Source: Pirellulaceae bacterium (GTDB taxonomy: Bacteria; Planctomycetota; Planctomycetia; Pirellulales; Pirellulaceae). Taken from it: a stretch of 64,000 nucleotides of DNA. The translations under genes and the position numbers were made by a program. The stretch covers positions 101,598 through 165,597 of the forward strand of contig JANQLU010000072.1 in NCBI GenBank assembly GCA_028280445.1, written 5' to 3'. The notes below the pieces were generated by a model. It had not been told where the DNA came from, made no database searches, and was given only the letters and a program-made list of their open reading frames with translations. This document shows positions 43,704 to 53,145 of this stretch, piece after piece. Each line of letters starts with the position of its first letter. Within the stretch, counting starts at the first letter, position 1.

Positions 43704-45122
43704 ATGTCTACGTCATGTGGCAAGACTAAATTGAATGCATCAGACCCCGTCTTGGCGAAGCTACTTCTGGTCGACGACGATTCGATTTTTCGAAATTTGA
43801 CTGCGCGAAATTTCCGACGTCGAGCGTACTGCGTTTACGAAGCAGCCACTGGCATCGAAGCATTAGCCATGGCTGAAAAACACGAAATCGACGTCGTGAT
43901 ACTGGACGTGTCAATGCCTGGGATGAATGGCTTCGAGGTGCTCTTGCGGCTCAAGGAAACCAATTCCGATGCAGAGGTGATCATGTTGACTGGTGATACA
44001 ACTGCAAAGACAGCGGTCGGGGCAATAAAGTTAGGCGCCATCGACTATATCAACAAGCCCGTTGAAATGAACGAGTTGGTCTTGGTTGTCGAAAAGGCTT
44101 GCGAAGCCGGCCGTCTCAGGAAAGAAAACCGACGACTCAAATCAATTCTAAAACGAAACACACAAGAATTCTCAATGATCGGCAAATCAAAACCGATGCA
44201 AGAAGTTTTTCGGTTGATCGAACGGGCCGGTCCAACGGACACGCCCATTCTGATTCAGGGTGAGAGTGGTACAGGTAAGGAACTAGTTGCTCGCGCACTT
44301 CATAACACCAGTTTGGTCGCCGACAAACCAATCGTCACCATCAACTGTGCCACGTTGTCAGAAAGTTTGCTGGAAAGTGAATTGTTTGGACATGAAAAAG
44401 GAGCGTTTACCGGTGCAATCACTGCCAAGGAAGGCTTGTTTGAAGTCGCTGATGGTGGGACGTTATTTATTGACGAGATTGGAGAGATGGCGGGTTCCTT
44501 ACAAGCCAAACTCCTCCGAGTTCTGCAAGATGGATCTCTGCGGAGAGTTGGCTCAGTCAAGGAACGCAATGTCAATGTGAGGATTATTTGTGCGACAAAT
44601 CGGAACATGCGACAGGAAGTCACCGAAGGTCGATTTAGAGAAGACCTATTCTATCGCATCGATGTCATGACTCTCAAAGTACCGCCTTTGCGTGAGCGAC
44701 AGGGCGATCTTCCATTGCTAGTTCAGCACTTCGCTGGTGATGGCTGGGAAGTCTCAGTTGATGCAATGGAAGCTTTGGCTGCCTGTACTTGGCCCGGCAA
44801 CATTCGGCAGCTGATGAATGCCATTGAGCGGGCCAAGATCCTGGCAGACGACAATATCATACATCTTGAAAATTTGCCTCCAACGTTATCGAGTATTGGG
44901 TTTGAACCCCCTCCACCGAACAACCAATTGTCAGTTGACGGTCAATCAAAGTTGAGCACTCTGCAGCGTGATTACATCATCTCGATAATGAGGCAAAACG
45001 GTGGGAACAAGGCACGATCCGCTCGTGTTCTCGGAATTAGTCGTCGAACGCTGTATCGTTTATTGGAACGACACGCCATTCCATTGAATGATCGCGAATA
45101 TCAACCTGCGGAACAATATTAG
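43704..45122 (+). CDS. NtrC-family sigma-54-dependent response regulator
   Basis: The protein has 472 residues from ATG 43704; the frame opens at a TTG 10 codons earlier. The receiver domain has LLVDDDSI and phosphoacceptor Asp68 in VILDVSMPGMNG. The AAA+ domain has Walker A GESGTGKE (186-193), the sigma-54-contacting loop GAFTGA (233-238) and Walker B GGTLFIDEIGEM. The C-terminal Fis-type HTH is ARSARVLGISRRTLYRLLER. All parts needed to open sigma-54 promoters are intact. Its own gene has a perfect sigma-54 promoter, so it probably autoregulates. The conserved dyads at three nearby promoters are its likely binding sites. No cognate kinase is adjacent. Confidence 0.95.
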   Translation: MSTSCGKTKLNASDPVLAKLLLVDDDSIFRNLTARNFRRRAYCVYEAATGIEALAMAEKHEIDVVILDVSMPGMNGFEVLLRLKETNSDAEVIMLTGDTTAKTAVGAIKLGAIDYINKPVEMNELVLVVEKACEAGRLRKENRRLKSILKRNTQEFSMIGKSKPMQEVFRLIERAGPTDTPILIQGESGTGKELVARALHNTSLVADKPIVTINCATLSESLLESELFGHEKGAFTGAITAKEGLFEVADGGTLFIDEIGEMAGSLQAKLLRVLQDGSLRRVGSVKERNVNVRIICATNRNMRQEVTEGRFREDLFYRIDVMTLKVPPLRERQGDLPLLVQHFAGDGWEVSVDAMEALAACTWPGNIRQLMNAIERAKILADDNIIHLENLPPTLSSIGFEPPPPNNQLSVDGQSKLSTLQRDYIISIMRQNGGNKARSARVLGISRRTLYRLLERHAIPLNDREYQPAEQY

Positions 45123-45163
45123 CCTCAGCCAAGTGTCTCGTTTCGCAACCCTTGCTCGGTAGT

Positions 45164-45269
45164 GTTGATTAATATGAGCGGCAAGGCGCTAGCCGCCGGT
45201 GAACCCTCAAATACCGGCGGCTACGCCTTGCCGCTCAGTTCAAATTCACAGCTTTCCGATTTAATCAAC
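45164..45269. repeat. 106-bp palindromic/MITE-like element between convergent genes
   Basis: It starts GTTGATTAATATGAGCGGC and ends CCGATTTAATCAAC. The inner stem TGAGCGGCAAGGCG...CGCCTTGCCGCTCA is long and GC-rich. A deleted relative sits at 23408-23470. Lying between the converging stops at 45122 and 45275, it may act as a two-way terminator. Confidence 0.85.
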
Positions 45270-45274
45270 GCTGC

Positions 45275-45544
45275 CTACGACGCGTTTTGCCGGTCATGAA
45301 TGTATTTCGCAATCTCATTCAGTGTTGTGAGAATTCCATAGTCTTTTTCTAAAATGTCTATTTGAAACCGCTCGGCCAATCCCGTAATAAAATTCAGGAA
45401 GTCCATTGAATCCAAATCAACCTGCTCGCGAAGATTGACATCAGGATCGAGATCTGATTCCAACTCGATTTCTGGCGCAACATCTCTGAGGATGTCGATA
45501 ATCGTTGTTTGAATTGAGCTTTTTATAGTTTTTCCATTTGCCAT
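45275..45544 (-). CDS. Acyl carrier protein
   Basis: This is an 89-residue acidic protein. The phosphopantetheine site is Ser46 in DLDSMDFLNF, with the preceding ELESDLDPDVNLR as in acyl carrier proteins. It ends the operon that starts at 50665 and lies 10 bp after the E2 gene. An ACP linked to a 2-oxoacid dehydrogenase and an acyl-CoA synthetase is not the usual partner set. It could receive the acyl group made by the complex; no fatty acid or polyketide synthase genes are near. Confidence 0.88.
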   Translation of the reverse strand: MANGKTIKSSIQTTIIDILRDVAPEIELESDLDPDVNLREQVDLDSMDFLNFITGLAERFQIDILEKDYGILTTLNEIAKYIHDRQNAS

Positions 45545-45554
45545 TGAGTAAGTC

Positions 45555-46874
45555 CTAGGTCAACTGGTTGGGATTTGCCAACAAATTTTCGATTCGCCGC
45601 AGAAATAATGAACCCGTATGGCCGTCTGAAACGCGGTGATCGGCTGCAAGGCTGAAATTTATCATAGGTCGGATCTGGACTTGCTCGTCGACAGTGACCG
45701 GACGTTTTCGCATGGTGCCGATTCCAACCAAAGCGACTTGTGGTGGGTAGATTACGCCGGCTAAGAAGTCGACCCCGCGATCACCAAGATTACTGACCGT
45801 GAGTGTACCGTCACTCAATTCACTTCCGCGAAGACCTCCAGTCCTGGCCCGATTTACGAGGTCTTTCAACTTTGCCATTAAATCGACGACCCGTTTTTTG
45901 GGAACGTCCATCAAGCAAGGTGCAATCACCCCACCTCCACGTAAACTGATGGCGATACCAAGATTAACGGATTCCGCCGGACGAAACCGACCAATGGATC
46001 CCGCGTTGTTATTTGCCTGGTCTTTCTCAGGCATAAAGAAGCCATTCATGGAAGGAAATTCTGTCGCAGCAATCCCTATCGCTTTGTAGTACAACAGCGC
46101 GGGCAGTATCCGTTGATTGATCGAATGCTCAATGTTCCATTGATCCAGATATTCCAGCGCCGCCGTCACATCAATCTCATGAGCCAGATAGTAGTGGGGA
46201 ATGTCCCGTTTTGATCGGCTCATGGCAGCTGCGATTGTGTTTCGCATCGCAACTTGTTTGTTCCGTGGATCAACCCGTGGCTTTGTCGGTCGTGTATCGC
46301 GTTCAGTTCCTTGCGCGGCGGCTTCTATATCTTTTGCAATAACGGAGCCTTCGGGACCTGTCCCAGTGATTGTCGTCAAACTAACCTTTAGTTTTTTGGC
46401 AAGCATTCGGGCTCGCGGCGAAATCCGATTACCAACATCTGATTGAGGAAGTAATGTTGCTGCCGCGGTGTTCAATTGGGGTACTGTTCTGGTGGAAGTT
46501 TTCGCATGGCCTTCGACAGCATCCAATGGTGGACTTGCGCGTTCAAAAACTTTAGTGTCAGCTAATTGCGTTTTGTCCACATTATCAAACATGGCCAGTA
46601 CCGTACCGACGGCGACTTCAGCATTTGGTTGAATAATCAGCGCACTAACAACGCCATCAACAAAAGCCTCGATATCAATCGCGCCTTTGGCAGTTTCAAT
46701 GACTGCTACAACATCACCTTTTTTGATGACATCACCAACCGAGATTTTCCATTCCAATAGGACGCCTTCATCCATGTCTGCGCCCAGTTTGGGCATCTTG
46801 AATTCATACATGAGATTTTTTTGAACTTCGGACTTCGTTGCTTCGACCACGAGGTTTCCGTTCTGTTGAGTCAC
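45555..46874 (-). CDS. E2 component, 2-oxoacid dehydrogenase acyltransferase
   Basis: The protein has about 440 residues. I chose GTG 46874, which overlaps the E1-beta stop (TAGTG) and is preceded by AGAGGTGG; the frame also opens from 46904. It contains a lipoyl domain (MPKLGADMDEG, lipoyl Lys in IETAKGAIDIEAF), a peripheral subunit-binding region (ISPRARMLAKKLKV) and a catalytic domain with the active-site ADHRVSDGHTG. It transfers the acyl group made by E1 to CoA. No E3 dihydrolipoamide dehydrogenase gene is in the operon, so E3 must come from elsewhere. Confidence 0.93.
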   Translation of the reverse strand: MTQQNGNLVVEATKSEVQKNLMYEFKMPKLGADMDEGVLLEWKISVGDVIKKGDVVAVIETAKGAIDIEAFVDGVVSALIIQPNAEVAVGTVLAMFDNVDKTQLADTKVFERASPPLDAVEGHAKTSTRTVPQLNTAAATLLPQSDVGNRISPRARMLAKKLKVSLTTITGTGPEGSVIAKDIEAAAQGTERDTRPTKPRVDPRNKQVAMRNTIAAAMSRSKRDIPHYYLAHEIDVTAALEYLDQWNIEHSINQRILPALLYYKAIGIAATEFPSMNGFFMPEKDQANNNAGSIGRFRPAESVNLGIAISLRGGGVIAPCLMDVPKKRVVDLMAKLKDLVNRARTGGLRGSELSDGTLTVSNLGDRGVDFLAGVIYPPQVALVGIGTMRKRPVTVDEQVQIRPMINFSLAADHRVSDGHTGSLFLRRIENLLANPNQLT

Positions 46875-47872
46875 TACGCTACCACCTCTTCTGTTCCAAA
46901 ACATGCCAATGCCGCGGATACAATATCACCAATTTGTGGCAGAGCTGCCTGCTCCATATGCGCGGCGTAGGGAATCGGCACTTCGTCACTGCAAACTCGC
47001 TGTACCGGCGCGTCGAGGTCGTAAAATGCGTTTTCACAAATCAATGCAGATATCTCACCCGCGAGGCTGCCGGTACGCCAGGCTTCATCAACAATGACCA
47101 CGCGGTTCGTTTTTTTTACGCTTTCCAGAATAGTCGTTGTATCCAATGGGCGAAGACATCGGAGATCAACGACCTCAGCACTAATGTTTTGCTTCGCCAA
47201 TTCCTCAGCCGCATCGAGACATTTGTCCAGCGTGCCACCCCAACCGATCAGTGTTATTCCTGTTCCCTCGCGCCGGATTTTTGCTCCTTCGAGCGAAACC
47301 AAGTTGGTGTCGTCGGGTAATTCACCTTTTTTGTTGTAAAGCCCAGCGTATTCAAACATCAAAACTGGGTTTGGATCTTCGAGAGCTGGCCACAACATTC
47401 CACGCGCATCTTCAATCGTAGCTGGCGCGACGACTTTCAAACCTGGTACATGCGCATACCAACCTTCTAACGAGTGACTGTGCTGGGCCGCAAGTTGACG
47501 TCCCGCGCCGGTTGCCATTCGAATCACGATCGGAACCGAGAACTGTCCCCCGCTCATATGGCAGAAAGTCGCAGCAGTGTTGACAATCTGGTCCATCGCC
47601 AGCAAACTGAAATTGACGGTCATAATTTCGACAATTGGTCTCATGCCTCCCAGCGCCGAGCCAATTCCGGTACCAGTAAAAGCTGATTCGGAAAGTGGTG
47701 TGTCACGGATTCGCTCGGAGCCAAACATTTCGGTCAGTCCTTTGGAAACCGCATAAGCGCCGCCGTAGAGCGAAACATCTTCTCCCATCAAATAGACTCT
47801 ATCATCTTTTTTCATCGCATCGATGTGCGCCTGTCGTAGCGCCTCGCGATAGGTGATTTTTTCTGCGGTCAT
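46874..47872 (-). CDS. E1 beta subunit, pyruvate/acetoin dehydrogenase type
   Basis: The protein has 332 residues from ATG 47872, which overlaps the E1-alpha stop by four bases (ATGA). [56 protein letters not shown] and [17 protein letters not shown] are standard E1-beta segments. With E1-alpha it makes the thiamine-pyrophosphate-dependent decarboxylase that hands an acyl group to lipoyl-E2. Acetoin, pyruvate or branched-chain oxoacid are possible substrates; sequence inspection cannot separate them. Confidence 0.93.
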   Translation of the reverse strand: MTAEKITYREALRQAHIDAMKKDDRVYLMGEDVSLYGGAYAVSKGLTEMFGSERIRDTPLSESAFTGTGIGSALGGMRPIVEIMTVNFSLLAMDQIVNTAATFCHMSGGQFSVPIVIRMATGAGRQLAAQHSHSLEGWYAHVPGLKVVAPATIEDARGMLWPALEDPNPVLMFEYAGLYNKKGELPDDTNLVSLEGAKIRREGTGITLIGWGGTLDKCLDAAEELAKQNISAEVVDLRCLRPLDTTTILESVKKTNRVVIVDEAWRTGSLAGEISALICENAFYDLDAPVQRVCSDEVPIPYAAHMEQAALPQIGDIVSAALACFGTEEVVA

Positions 47873-48864
47873 GGCGACTCTCCCTCCCATAAAACGTGTT
47901 TGAGCAAGTCTTCGACTGATTCCCGAGTTCCTTCTTCGGCAAACGTGACAGCTTCCTGAACCTGGCGATTGGCTTCTGAAATCATCAATGCGATTTGCTC
48001 GTCGTTGACAAACCCTCCTTCTTTCAAGCTTTCGACAAATTTCGTAATCGGTCCATTCTTCTTCCATCGCTCCACTTCACTTTTATCTCGATAAAGTTCG
48101 GCGTCGAACATCGAGTGGGCGCGGAATCGATACGTTTGGCATTCCATGAAATGCGGTCCGTAGTCACCGGATCGGATCCTGTCGACAACGGATCGGGTAG
48201 CTTCGTTGACGGCTAACACATCCATGCCATCAACCTTGGTGGCCGGCACGTTATAACTTTCCACCTTGCGGACAAGGTCACACTCCGATTCCGAACGTTT
48301 AATATGCGTGCCCATGGCGTACTGGTTGTTTTCGCAAACGAACAATACCGGCAAATTCCACAATTTCGCCAGGTTCATGCTCTCGTGAAATTCGCCTTCG
48401 CATACCGCACCTTCACCAAAGAAACAGACCGTAACCCGGTTTAGGTTTTGCATTTGATCGGCAAGTGCCAGCCCGCAAGCGATTGGCAAACCACCAGCAA
48501 CAATCGCGTTTCCACCAAAAAATCGATGTTCGGCACTGAATATATGCATTGAGCCACCACGGCCCTTCGAACAGCCTTCGACATTGCCAAACATTTCAGC
48601 CATGACGAATTTTGGATTGACACCTTTTAGGATCGCATGCGCATGTTCGCGGTAGGTTGCAACGATCGAATCCTCGGTTTCAAGGCAATCGATAACGCCG
48701 GTGGCAATGGCTTCTTCTCCAATGTAAAGATGGAGAAAACCTCGAATCGAACCAGCACTGTAATGTTCAGCACAGGCTTCTTCAAATCTACGAATCAGAA
48801 GCATTCGTTTGAGAAACTCGAGCGCTTTTTGTGATTCAATTTTCTCCAACAGCTCCGTACTCAT
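47869..48864 (-). CDS. E1 alpha subunit, pyruvate/acetoin dehydrogenase type
   Basis: This is a 331-residue protein. The start GTG/ATG at 48864 overlaps the synthetase gene by 29 bp. [37 protein letters not shown] and the thiamine-pyrophosphate motif [17 protein letters not shown] ... CENNQYA are complete; RYRAHS-type [15 protein letters not shown] carries the phosphorylation-loop segment seen in the family. It acts with E1-beta immediately downstream. Confidence 0.93.
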   Translation of the reverse strand: MSTELLEKIESQKALEFLKRMLLIRRFEEACAEHYSAGSIRGFLHLYIGEEAIATGVIDCLETEDSIVATYREHAHAILKGVNPKFVMAEMFGNVEGCSKGRGGSMHIFSAEHRFFGGNAIVAGGLPIACGLALADQMQNLNRVTVCFFGEGAVCEGEFHESMNLAKLWNLPVLFVCENNQYAMGTHIKRSESECDLVRKVESYNVPATKVDGMDVLAVNEATRSVVDRIRSGDYGPHFMECQTYRFRAHSMFDAELYRDKSEVERWKKNGPITKFVESLKEGGFVNDEQIALMISEANRQVQEAVTFAEEGTRESVEDLLKHVLWEGESP

Positions 48865-50665
48865 TTTTCTTCTCCAGTGTCGAGATATCTCCCTCAGGCA
48901 AACCTTCCTCGCGGGCTTTCAACAGACGGCGAAGAATTTTTCCACTCCTGGTGTGTGGCAAGTCATCAACGATTTCGATTTCTTTCGGCGCGACCGCTGC
49001 ACCGAGTCGCTTTCGCGCGTGCCCCTGGATTTTTTTGACTAGACCCGACAGGTCGTCATTTTGTTGAACCAACTGAGGACTCAAGACTACAAAGGCCTTG
49101 ATAATACTGCCGACAATCGGGTCAGGTTTGCCAATGACTGCAGCCTCAATTACCGCGTCGTGTTCAACCAATGCACTTTCGACTTCGAACGGCCCAATCA
49201 AGTGACCTGCGCTTTTAATCATGTCATCTGCTCGACCGACGAACCAAAAGTAGCCGTCAGCGTCACGTTTGGCGAGGTCGCCAGTGATGTACCAATCGCC
49301 TTCGAAACAGGACTCGTATTTTTCGTTTTGCTTGAGGTAGCCACGAAACATCGAGGGCCAACCGCGGCGAATGACAAGATCACCTTCGGTATCTGGTTTT
49401 GAGATCACATTCAATTCCCCGAATTCATCACGAATCGCGATCGCAGCTTCGATTCCTGGAAGCGGTTTGCCCATTGTCCCCGGTTTGATATCCATACAGG
49501 CGAAGTTGGCAATCATGATTCCGCCGGTTTCGGACTGCCACCAATTGTCGTGAATCGGCGTGCCCCAATTGTTGACTGCCCAGTTAATTGCTTCCGGATT
49601 AAGTGGCTCACCAACACTGCCAATGAATCGCGGTCGGTGATTGCCGAGGAATTCCATGGGACCCTCGCCAGCTTTCATCAGCATCCTTACGGCTGTCGGC
49701 GCAGTGTACCAGACATCGACCTGTTCTTCGTTGAGGATTTGGTACCAACGTGATGCATCAAACTCGGCTTCGTCAATAATGCTAGTCACTCCACAAGTGA
49801 GCGGGGAGATTATTCCATAAGACGTACCTGTTACCCATCCAGGGTCAGCGGTGCACCAGAAAACATCACCATCATGGAGGTCAAGTGCATACCGCCCAGT
49901 TTGAAAATGATGTGCGACTGCCAAGTGAACATGCATCACCCCCTTGGGCGTGCCAGTCGTTCCGCTAGTGAAATGTAGAAGGGCGAAGTCTTCGGGATCC
50001 GTCGGAAGGATTTCAAATTCCGAATCAGATTGTTCGAGCAACTCATCAAGATCGAGGACTGTGTCAGATATGAGTTCAGGTTCAGCGTCTGCCAGCAGAA
50101 TGTATTTGAGTGAGGGTATCTTTTTTCGCCATTCATCTATTTTTTTGCGTTTGAAAAGCTGTGCTGTCGTGACCAGAACTCTGGCATCGCCCTTGAGCAT
50201 TCGCGATTGAATCGGTTCCGGACCAAAAGCGGAAAACAGCGGACAAAAAACGGAACGATTTTTTAGCGTACCCAATGCAGCGACATAGAGCGAAGCGATT
50301 CGAGGCGCCAGGGAAAAAACGACTTCGCCTTTTCCGATTCCAAGCTTTTGCAAAGCCGAAGCAAAGCGGTTCGTTTGGTTGCCCAATTCTTCGAAACTCA
50401 TGTCGTTTCGGCTACCATCGAGGTGGATAAAACGAAAAGCCACCTGCTTGCCTTTTCCCGCAGCAATTTGTTTTTCAATCGCCTCGTATGCGATATTGAT
50501 TCCGTTGTCATTTGGCAGGTATGCCAACTCGTTCGTCGCAACTTCCCAGGAGAATGATTCACAGGTTGACTCCAGGTCCGTGATGTTTGGTAGTTTTCCA
50601 TCAACACTAAGCAAGCGTTTGGTAAAAACGTCATCAATCTGTTTAACCTGGGTCATGAGAGACAC
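48836..50665 (-). CDS. AMP-forming acyl-CoA (acetyl-CoA-like) synthetase
   Basis: This is a 609-residue ANL-superfamily enzyme. The AMP-binding P-loop is [19 protein letters not shown] and the hinge-region motif is [20 protein letters not shown]. The C-terminal catalytic Lys lies in [14 protein letters not shown]. Length and motifs resemble acetyl-/propionyl-CoA synthetases, shorter by about 40 residues than Acs. It activates an organic acid to its CoA ester with ATP. It is the first gene of a five-gene operon with E1-alpha, E1-beta, E2 and an acyl carrier protein. A weak sigma-54-type sequence (50830-50844) lies upstream on its strand. Confidence 0.9.
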   Translation of the reverse strand: MSLMTQVKQIDDVFTKRLLSVDGKLPNITDLESTCESFSWEVATNELAYLPNDNGINIAYEAIEKQIAAGKGKQVAFRFIHLDGSRNDMSFEELGNQTNRFASALQKLGIGKGEVVFSLAPRIASLYVAALGTLKNRSVFCPLFSAFGPEPIQSRMLKGDARVLVTTAQLFKRKKIDEWRKKIPSLKYILLADAEPELISDTVLDLDELLEQSDSEFEILPTDPEDFALLHFTSGTTGTPKGVMHVHLAVAHHFQTGRYALDLHDGDVFWCTADPGWVTGTSYGIISPLTCGVTSIIDEAEFDASRWYQILNEEQVDVWYTAPTAVRMLMKAGEGPMEFLGNHRPRFIGSVGEPLNPEAINWAVNNWGTPIHDNWWQSETGGIMIANFACMDIKPGTMGKPLPGIEAAIAIRDEFGELNVISKPDTEGDLVIRRGWPSMFRGYLKQNEKYESCFEGDWYITGDLAKRDADGYFWFVGRADDMIKSAGHLIGPFEVESALVEHDAVIEAAVIGKPDPIVGSIIKAFVVLSPQLVQQNDDLSGLVKKIQGHARKRLGAAVAPKEIEIVDDLPHTRSGKILRRLLKAREEGLPEGDISTLEKKNEYGAVGEN

Positions 50666-50829
50666 TTTTGATCTGAATTCAATAAAGCATCACCAGGATC
50701 AGAACTTTAATTAGACGTTGACACTCTTACCGAACAAACTCGTTGATAAACCGTGTTTCAGTAGAAGCCTCGACCTTCCGAAAACAATCAAGGAACTGAC
50801 CCTGTTTTTCTTTGCGAACCCGATAAGTT

Positions 50830-50844
50830 GCAAACCTCATGCCG
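50830..50844 (-). promoter_or_regulatory. Weak sigma-54-type promoter of the synthetase operon
   Basis: On the minus strand it reads CGGCATGAGGTTTGC. GG and GC have correct spacing, but positions 1 and 6 deviate, as in the primase-operon promoter. It is 165 bp before the synthetase start. Confidence 0.3.
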
Positions 50845-51167
50845 ATCATTTATTTCCAGATTTGCAACGCCAGAAACCGTTTTTTTTTCGAACCGCTAGG
50901 TGACGCTGATGTGCGATTTGGCGCGTGGCACATGAGCAAAAATTGTTGGTTAGTAAACCAGGAAGATATCTCCGTTGATTGGACCATCGGCTACTAGCGG
51001 TGCGACAAACTAGAGGACGATCAGTTTGAAAACTTCGGCAAACTGTCTCTACAAATGATCGCCTGCATAAAGCATTGATCGTCAAACCCTTTCAGCAACG
51101 CCGTGAAGGATGACGGATGAAGATCGTAGTGATTTCTTTGAAAGCAAGCAAATCTGTTGTAAATGCT

Positions 51168-51182
51168 TGGCACGGCATTTGC
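51168..51182 (+). promoter_or_regulatory. Sigma-54 promoter of the GSP17M-like gene
   Basis: TGGCACGGCATTTGC is a full match to TGGCACG-N4-TTGC. It lies 42 bp before ATG 51224. Confidence 0.8.
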
Positions 51183-51223
51183 GATTCAAATTGATAAGAT
51201 TTTTTGCCAAAAAGGGATGAAAA

Positions 51224-51787
51224 ATGAACACGAAAAATGAAGCAAGCCCTAAGGCTTTGGTCACCGTTTTCGACGACCTTGAAACAGCCACCAATGTCAT
51301 TCAAAAGCTAGTCGACTCTGGTTTCGATCAACAAAAAATCGAATTAGTCACACACCACATCAAAGACGAAGCGCCAGAGGTTGAGACACCCAAAGTTCAC
51401 GAGACGACGGGAAGCTCGTTGATCGACAGTGCGGAAAAGTGGGGTGGAGCTGGAGCGGCAACCGGTTTGGCCTTGGGCCTGTTGACAGGCTTTCCCGGTC
51501 TGGCACTCGGTATGGCGATCATGGGTGGAGTCACCGGCGCAATCGTTGGTGGCATGGCTGGTGTTGACCACGCCGTAGAAGATGATTCGGTTGACTTGCC
51601 AACACTCGACGAGTACGAACAACTTGTTAAAAACGGTGACAAACTGGTAGTCGTTCTGGGCGAGCACGATGACGTGATGCGGGCCGAGGAAACCATCAAT
51701 AATATGCTTCATGTTCGCAGCCACATTCACCCGGTTCACGGACATCAATACCACGAACATCCTGCTCATCGCGCTGGCAACTTATAG
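51224..51787 (+). CDS. General stress protein 17M-like protein with glycine-zipper
   Basis: This is a 187-residue protein. The N-terminal ALVTVFDDLETATNVIQKLV and VDSGFDQQKIELVTH match the GSP17M-like domain. A Gly/Ala-rich hydrophobic stretch follows (GAATGLALGLLTGFPGLALG, then MGGVTGAIVGGMAG), a glycine-zipper that may enter membranes. The C-terminus is His-rich (HIHPVHGHQYHEHPAHR), which could bind metal. Members respond to general stress in other bacteria; no biochemical activity is known to me. It has a perfect sigma-54 promoter and is monocistronic. Confidence 0.8.
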   Translation: MNTKNEASPKALVTVFDDLETATNVIQKLVDSGFDQQKIELVTHHIKDEAPEVETPKVHETTGSSLIDSAEKWGGAGAATGLALGLLTGFPGLALGMAIMGGVTGAIVGGMAGVDHAVEDDSVDLPTLDEYEQLVKNGDKLVVVLGEHDDVMRAEETINNMLHVRSHIHPVHGHQYHEHPAHRAGNL

Positions 51788-52180
51788 TTCGGTTTCTTCG
51801 GTTTCAGTGCAGCGTTCAGAGATTGCCTTTCGACAACTACGTTGTTTGCATTCTGAAACCTGGAAAGCCAAAACACCGCTAGAGAATGAAATTGACAGGG
51901 GGATGGAAAGGCAGATGCAATTGTTGTTAACGATGACAAGTTACCTGTACGACGCACAAGTTAGTGTTTCGCCTGGCAGGCTTTTAATAACGTTTCGCCA
52001 GTTTCATGGACCGATCTATTATCACAACACCCACAGAGCGTTTTTACAGTCTCTATAACTACATCGGCCGTTCACGTCGAACGCTGTTGTGCAACTTCTG
52101 TCCTGCCAACGGCCAATTTACCGATGCCAATTGAGAATTTGCCAAGCTTTGGAGATCGAACATCATAAAAGAATGAAAAT
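51788..52180. other. Intergenic region before the AT-rich gene
   Basis: About 390 bases without a gene or a recognisable regulatory element. The last 30 bases before 52181 become AT-rich like the gene that follows. Confidence 0.45.
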
Positions 52181-52813
52181 ATGAAAAATAATATCTTTGC
52201 CTTATCTATAAACAAAGCGGCATTGGTTGTCGGAGTTGCATTTATAGCTTCGCTTCTGGTCGTAATTTTAGTAGATGATTTTCTTTTAGCCAATTTTGTT
52301 GTGCCGGGAGATACAGCAACTTTAGCCAATGACATTGAAGCTAATAGGCGGCTATTTGGATTTGCTGTCGTTGGCTATCTACTGGTGCTTGTACTTGACT
52401 CGATAATTGGTCTTGCACTTTATGTTGTGCTTAGACCGTTCAATAAGAATCTTGCATTGATTACGGCAGCTCTCAGGTTGTTATATGCTTTTATTTTGGT
52501 AGTTGGCATTCTTGCTCTAGCCTTTGAAGTTATTGATGTATTTGGCTATGCAACTACAAAGCTTACTGGATACATATTTTTTGCCTTGCACATCTTTATT
52601 CTTGGCTATTCCGTCTTTAAATCTGGATATCTTCCAAAGGGTCTTGGAATCCTGTTGATGGTTGCATCGTTTACTTACGTTACATTTTTCGTAGATCTTC
52701 AATTATCAGAAGTACTTCTGACAATCATTATGTTAGTCATGGCTGTTGCGGAACTATCATTGAGTATCTGGCTTATTCTTAAAAGAAATAAACTTCCGGG
52801 AGACAATGTATAG
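52181..52813 (+). CDS. DUF4386-type membrane protein, AT-rich
   Basis: This is a 210-residue protein with about six transmembrane helices (for example ALVVGVAFIASLLVVILVD, GYLLVLVLDSIIGLALYVVL, LLTIIMLVMAVAELSLSIW). Its layout matches the DUF4386 family, whose function is unknown. The base composition is clearly lower in GC than the neighbours. It uses AAT, ATT and TTA freely and Lys codons mostly AAA, a sign of recent transfer from an AT-rich bacterium such as a Bacteroidota. No mobility gene adjoins it. Confidence 0.78.
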   Translation: MKNNIFALSINKAALVVGVAFIASLLVVILVDDFLLANFVVPGDTATLANDIEANRRLFGFAVVGYLLVLVLDSIIGLALYVVLRPFNKNLALITAALRLLYAFILVVGILALAFEVIDVFGYATTKLTGYIFFALHIFILGYSVFKSGYLPKGLGILLMVASFTYVTFFVDLQLSEVLLTIIMLVMAVAELSLSIWLILKRNKLPGDNV

Positions 52814-53145
52814 GCTTATTGCTACGCACCGGAACATTTGCTTCGAAAGGCTCCAAAGGAAAACTGATTTTGTTTGATTCCGGATGATTTTAAACATCAA
52901 ATCGAACGATAGGCAGGGAGCAGGAGCGGACATGTCAGTGAGCGAAGCCGCACATTCACGGGACTCTCGATCGAAGAAACTGGCGATCGACCTTGCTTGT
53001 GTTTTTTGGCACGCTAGATGCAATAACACTTTGGCAGATGCCCTGGTTTGAACCAGGCAACGATCAAAACGAGTTCAAGTTACGAAGTTCAATTGTTTTT
53101 TTGACTCAAACGACCTACGCAACAAAATCCTGGAAAGGTGATGCT
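52814..53145. other. Intergenic region before the DUF1579-like gene
   Basis: About 330 bases. It holds a near-perfect sigma-54-type promoter (53007-53021) but no full TGTGTC-N5-CGCACA dyad; only CGCACA at 52949 matches. Confidence 0.5.
53007..53021 (+). promoter_or_regulatory. Sigma-54-type promoter of the DUF1579-like gene
   Basis: TGGCACGCTAGATGC keeps TGGCACG and GC with the correct spacing; one base of the -12 box deviates (ATGC for TTGC). It lies 124 bp before ATG 53146. Confidence 0.6.

Larger units (their letters stand above)
50666..51223. other. Divergent intergenic region between the synthetase operon and the GSP17M-like gene
   Basis: About 560 bases without a gene. It holds a perfect sigma-54 promoter towards 51224 and a weak one towards 50665. 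TGTGCG and GGCACA half-site-like words occur at 50910 and 50928, but no full dyad of the type seen elsewhere was found. Confidence 0.5.

Noticed and set aside
50910..50933. TGTGCG and GGCACA words upstream of the GSP17M-like promoter as an activator dyad
   Set aside because: The 12-base spacing between the half-site-like words does not match the 5 bases seen at the three clear sites.
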